The notes under the pieces were generated by a model that ran no database searches, had not been told where the DNA came from, and worked only from the letters and a program-made list of their open reading frames with translations. Positions 55,501-58,649 of a stretch of DNA of 58,649 nt are shown piece by piece; the stretch's first letter is position 1, and each line of letters opens with the position of its first letter. The translations under genes and the position numbers were made by a program. This DNA is from Patescibacteria group bacterium UBA5532 (GTDB taxonomy: Bacteria; Patescibacteriota; Gracilibacteria; BD1-5; UBA2023): NCBI GenBank assembly GCA_002426885.1, contig DINU01000004.1, forward strand, positions 1 through 58,649, in the 5' to 3' direction.

Positions 55501-56141
55501 CCGAATGCACGGAGAATCACGGTGATCGGAATTTTTCTTTTTTTATCGAGTTTTACATTAACGACACCACGCTTCTCGACGTCGATCTCGAACCAAGAAC
55601 CACGATGTGGGATAATCTTCATACCGTACATTCCCGGAGTTTTCACGTCAGGAGTGAAAAACATTCCAGTCGAGCGGATAATCTGATTGATGATAATTCG
55701 TTCGACTCCGTTCACGATAAATGTCCCCATCTCGGTCATAAGCGGAAGTCATCCGAGATAGACATCCTGTTCTTTGATCTCGCCAGAAACTTTATTCAGC
55801 ATTTCGAAACGAACCTTCAGAGGTGCTTCGTAGTTCAGATTTTTACGTTTACAGTCTGCGACGGAATACTTCGGCTCTTCGAGGGAACATCCTTTATAGT
55901 AGATGGAGATTTTTTCTCATGAAAAATCATCGATCGGAAATGACTCTTCAAAAGCCTTTCCGAGGCGCTCATCGAGAAATTGTTTGTAGCTGTCAAGCTG
56001 GACTTCTATCAGTCCTGGAAGATCCAAAATAGTCCGATCATCTGTGAAGAAGTATCGACCTTGGACCTCATAAAGCGCTCCGATGGATGCTGGATCTAGG
56101 CGATCTGCGATCTCTGGAGCGGTGATTTTTTTCTTAGCCAT
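52584..56141 (-). CDS. rpoB: RNA polymerase beta subunit
   Basis: 1185 aa. Start MAKKKITAPEIADRLDP chosen over an upstream non-homologous extension. Conserved blocks: SIYYKGCSLEEPKYS, VNGVERIIINQIIRS, the rifampicin-region FMDQSNPLSELAHKRRITAM near residue 415, GRICPIATPEGPNIGL, and the C-terminal clamp GEMEVWALQGYGAANILQEM. It forms the other half of the catalytic cleft. Followed by rpoC, as in almost all bacteria. TGA codes invariant Gly throughout. Divergent from the tRNA-Gly(UCA) unit, 177 bp away. Confidence 0.97.
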
Positions 56142-56275
56142 GAATGGATAAAAGCATGTAAAAGAATAAAGATGTCGGGAATACCCGAGAAATATACTCT
56201 CACGCCAAGAAAGACACAATCATATGTGAGCGATGCCTGCAGTATATGAAAAAGCGAAAAAAAGCAAAAGAAAAA

Positions 56276-56304
56276 TTGACTTTTTACAGTTTTTCTCATA
56301 CTAT
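56276..56304 (+). promoter_or_regulatory. Promoter of the tRNA-Gly(UCA) unit
   Basis: TTGACT, 17-bp spacer, TACTAT; predicted start about 8 bp before the tRNA 5' end. A close match to sigma-70 consensus. Confidence 0.75.
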
Positions 56305-56318
56305 TGGCACACCTTATT

Positions 56319-56397
56319 GCGGGGGTAACATAAAAGAGTGAGTGTACTAAGGCTTCAACCCTTGGGTGTGACGGTTCGAACCCGTTCCCCCGCTCCA
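56319..56397 (+). tRNA. tRNA-Gly (UCA), decoder of UGA as glycine
   Basis: Acceptor GCGGGGG pairs fully with CCCCCGC; discriminator T and an encoded CCA. The anticodon stem TAAGG/CCTTG encloses the loop CTTCAAC with anticodon TCA at 56355-56357, which reads UGA. The T-arm is GACGG TTCGAAC CCGTT. The G1-C72, C2-G71 pairs and U73 are glycine identity elements. The D-arm (ACAT...GTGT) is weak and its loop lacks the usual GG. This is the tRNA that defines genetic code 25. Confidence 0.92.
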
Positions 56398-56409
56398 GTA
56401 AAATTTCTC

Positions 56410-56748
56410 ATGGCTAATACACACGGACTGACATCGCGTATCGTAAAAAAACAAGCGGCGGCACGAAGACTTTCTAAGGGGAAAAAAGCGGCTTCAGCGG
56501 TGTATATCGGCAATGAGAATAAGCAGATTCGTGAAAATACGAGTTATAAGAGGCGACGACATTACATCGAGAATAAGCAGTCTTTTCCGAAGAAGAAGCT
56601 CCCGACGAAAGAGATCAAATCTCTTGTCGATATGGGAATCATCGATGATCGAGGTTTTTTTCTGAAAGGAAAAAAGAAGAACTTCATCACGAAATCGATG
56701 GTCGATCAGAAAGGACTTGATTTTTACGGGATGCCTCGCGGGTCGTAG
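56410..56748 (+). CDS. Small basic protein downstream of tRNA-Gly(UCA)
   Basis: 112 aa, strongly basic (ANTHGLTSRIVKKQAAARRL, RRRHYIENKQ, KKNFITKSMVDQKGLDFYG). It starts 12 bp after the tRNA CCA with no terminator between, so both probably share the promoter at 56276. The charge profile is that of a ribosomal or RNA-binding protein, but I cannot match it to a known ribosomal protein. It could be lineage-specific. No TGA codon is used. Confidence 0.75.
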   Translation: MANTHGLTSRIVKKQAAARRLSKGKKAASAVYIGNENKQIRENTSYKRRRHYIENKQSFPKKKLPTKEIKSLVDMGIIDDRGFFLKGKKKNFITKSMVDQKGLDFYGMPRGS

Positions 56749-56770
56749 ATACATCTTTATAAGTCCACTT

Positions 56771-56848
56771 GCAGTCGTAGTTCAGTTGGATTAGAACGCC
56801 TCCCTGCGAAGGAGGAGGTCACAGGTTCGAGTCCTGTCGATTGCACCA
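56771..56848 (+). tRNA. tRNA-Arg (GCG)
   Basis: Acceptor GCAGTCG/CGATTGC with discriminator A and encoded CCA; anticodon stem CCTCC/GGAGG with loop CTGCGAA, anticodon GCG (56806-56808), reading CGC and CGU. T-arm ACAGG TTCGAGT CCTGT. Most bacteria use inosine (ACG) here, so GCG is unusual. Confidence 0.85.
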
Positions 56849-56861
56849 TTTAATACAAAAC
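56827..56861 (+). repeat. 35-bp direct repeat, copy 1 (3' end of tRNA-Arg)
   Basis: From the T-loop through CCA and 13 bp beyond. An identical copy is at 57001-57035. Confidence 0.85.
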
Positions 56862-56892
56862 TCTCTCATCAAAAAGATGGGGGATTTTTTGA
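56861..56892 (+). terminator. Likely terminator after tRNA-Arg
   Basis: CTCTCTCATC and GATGGGGGA flank AAAAA and are followed by six T; the stem is imperfect beyond CATC/GATG. Confidence 0.45.
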
Positions 56893-57000
56893 ATGGGAGC
56901 GTCTGAGATAGGACTCGAATCCGAGCGTTCCCACGAAGTGGGAGAAAGAGTGAATGATTTCACACTTTCAGTGAGGAGAGTCGATCACGACGGAGAGTGA

Positions 57001-57035
57001 TCGAGTCCTGTCGATTGCACCATTTAATACAAAAC
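57001..57035 (+). repeat. 35-bp direct repeat, copy 2
   Basis: Identical to 56827-56861 but not part of a complete tRNA; the T-stem 5' half is destroyed. Suggests a duplicated tRNA 3' end or an old att scar. Confidence 0.85.
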
Positions 57036-57375
57036 CAAAAATGTACCTGAATGGGTGGGTTTTTATTTTGCGATTATTTTCTACAGGATGAGAGTCCGAG
57101 TGGACTGCAAGAAGAGTCAAGCATGATGGAGGGTGACAGGGTTCTTATCGAGATAAAAACATAAAAGAAATTTCGGTAAAACTCCTTTTTACTTCAGAAA
57201 GATATTTATTCTCAAGAAAGATCTCCGCACATAAAAATGAAAATCCTTTACATTTCAAGAAATTCGGTGGTTTCTTGTTATGAAGATTATTTATACACTA
57301 ATATAGATGTCTGTCACTCTGTTTTATTGATTCTCATGAAAATATATGCTAGCATAAGGGCGTCCTCTTGTCTCT
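57036..57375. other. Intergenic region with candidate promoter
   Basis: No gene seen. AGTCC/GGACT forms a small hairpin near 57101-57114. A promoter-like TTGATT (57327-57332), 17-bp spacer and TAGCAT (57350-57355) lies 20 bp before the surface-protein ATG. Confidence 0.45.
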
Positions 57376-58649
57376 ATGCATCTCTTCAGAAACTTTCATA
57401 AATTCTCGACAGGCGCACTCCTCTTTTTGGTTCTCATATTTGGAGGATTTTTTGCTTCTCATCTCTTTGCGACATTTCAGGAGTTTTACCCATACTCTCA
57501 GAAACTCATAGAGAGTGGTGTCTCGAGTACAGCACTTACCTCAGACAGTCCAATCCTTCGAGAAAAAGCATATAGTATCGCTGTATGAATATCTCGACCG
57601 ATTATCTGATGTACTCCGTATAATGCAGACTGTGACTATGACTCTATTCTTCGATTCAGAGAAATCATACATACCAATTTTAATATCCCAACTTCTCAGT
57701 ATCTTCGTCGACTCGATGCAATACGACTCGTCCTCAGATCGAGAGAAATCAGTCCATCCTCATCTCTGAGTACATTCACTGATGTAGATAATACAATTGC
57801 TCCAGAATATATTGGATATATTGCACGTGCACGAGAACTCGGATGTATCCAGAGTGCAGAATATTTCCGTCCCTATGATCTCATCACTGAGTGAGAGTAT
57901 GCGAAGATGACAGTCTGTGCCATTTCTGCCTCCCCTTCTTTTTCAGGATCTTCTGTGCTGGGAAATCCGAGTACGGGTACTGGGGTAAATACGCTCTATC
58001 CAGGAGTGCCCGTCTCTTCCCTCACTCCTCTCGAGCAATCACTCTATAATTTCCCAGAAAGCACGACCACTTCGTATGGAGGAGGATATAGTTATGTCGC
58101 AAATAGTCCTGTCACAAGTGTCTTCGGTCGTATCTGAGCTGTCGTGTGACAGTCAGGAGATTATACGACAAGTATGATCCCAGAGTGAAGTAATCTGTAC
58201 TTCACCGATCAACGCGCTATAAATGCTCTGAGTGGAACATATTCTGGATTCAGTGGGGATATTCTCGCGCTGTCTGGAGTGGTGCAGACTCTTTCCGGGA
58301 ATCTGACAAATCTCTCATGAACCGTAACAAATCTTTCGGGTACTGTGGATACTGTGATTACAAATATTACAAATCTCTCCGGAGTTGTAAATACGAATAC
58401 TACCAATATCACCACAAACACAACAAATATTACAAATCTCTCATGAACTGTGTACACACTTTCCGGAGATGTTTTTACCCTCTCATGACTCGTCACAAAC
58501 AATACAACACAAATAGAATATCTCTCATGAGTTATCGCGACACTCTCAGGGGGAAATCATAACCCTCTCACTCTCTCGGGAGTAAATGGTCTCTCTCTTT
58601 CATGACAAGAACTGTCTCTTGGTCTTGCATCTTCTACGACTACAGGAGC
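57376..58649 (+). CDS. Repeat-rich surface protein (partial, runs off the window)
   Basis: At least 424 aa. An N-terminal hydrophobic anchor or signal (ALLFLVLIFGGFFASHLF) is followed by an S-layer-homology-like part (about 45-185, including GYIARARELGCIQSAEY and ITEGEYAKM). Then a Gly/Ser/Thr region with VFGRIGAVVGQSGDYTT, a turn common in tail-fibre-like proteins. From about residue 285 there are irregular NLSGT/TLSGD-type repeats (L-S-G about every 7-15 residues), probably a beta-helical fibre. Many of the repeat glycines are TGA. Likely an adhesin on the cell surface; host-contact role inferred. Confidence 0.75.

Noticed and set aside
55101..55922. 273-residue plus-strand frame
   Set aside because: Lies wholly inside rpoB on the other strand, without homology-like motifs.
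56319..56397. tRNA-Trp(UCA) reading UGA as Trp (code 4)
   Set aside because: Acceptor pairs and U73 are glycine-type, a separate tRNA-Trp(CCA) exists at 35866, and TGA columns fall at Gly positions.
1..58649. Frequent TGA interruptions as evidence of mass pseudogenisation or poor assembly
   Set aside because: Reading TGA as Gly restores full-length, motif-complete proteins in every housekeeping gene, and a tRNA-Gly(UCA) is present.
58250..58649. CRISPR-like array
   Set aside because: The repeats are short, irregular, codon-phased and part of the surface-protein frame.

Overview
The window uses genetic code 25, in which UGA encodes glycine. The organism is therefore most likely a candidate-phyla (CPR/Patescibacteria) bacterium of the Gracilibacteria or Absconditabacteria type. 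Two observations support this. First, almost every gene is broken by TGA under the standard code, yet reads through as a normal family member when TGA is Gly, often at invariant glycines (P-loops, the GHKL G2 loop, rpsB, tsf, rpoB, rpoC, hisS, clpB). Second, positions 56319-56397 hold a tRNA with a glycine-type acceptor (GCGGGGG, discriminator U) and anticodon UCA, which is the decoder this code needs. TAA and TAG still stop. All coordinates below assume code 25, so many genes are much longer than standard ORFs.

Layout. 1-2800 (+): AT-rich end of an operon, with a cytidylate-kinase-like P-loop protein and a HAM1-like NTP pyrophosphatase. 2843-10834 (-): two very large PKD-repeat envelope proteins. 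11011-13820 (-): response regulator and 7TM histidine kinase. 13870-14937 (-): fusion of a CarS-like membrane domain with a PlsC acyltransferase. 15055-23156 (+): an unknown protein, then a nucleotide/sugar-phosphate cluster (two SLOG proteins, hisS, a phosphoribosyltransferase-like protein, a HAD phosphatase, a PfkB kinase, two AspA/AstE-like deacylases, one of which needs a -1 frameshift). 23157-33343: palindrome-rich remnant, ACT-like regulator, GNAT, M23 peptidase, NADP oxidoreductase, gpsA, L,D-transpeptidase, ClpB and lineage-specific hypotheticals. 33652-35640 (+): rpsB, a membrane protein, tsf.

35866-48275 is an accessory island beside tRNA-Trp. It holds a large serine recombinase whose 3' end runs into the tRNA, a MerR-like regulator with a 14-bp inverted repeat at its start, a zinc-ribbon membrane protein with an attenuator-like leader, and a three-gene unit: a GHKL ATPase fused to a PD-(D/E)XK-like nuclease, a UvrD-like helicase and a DUF2290-like protein. 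The last unit looks like an antiphage defence module. Its right side is a gene graveyard, including a hydrolase/D-Ala-D-Ala-ligase chimera with three in-frame TAG codons.

48413-56141 (-): rpoC and rpoB. The divergent (+) unit carries tRNA-Gly(UCA), a small basic protein and tRNA-Arg(GCG), followed by a 35-bp duplication of the tRNA-Arg 3' end. The window closes inside a repeat-rich surface protein (57376 onward).

Family assignments come from motif reading only; no database search was run.
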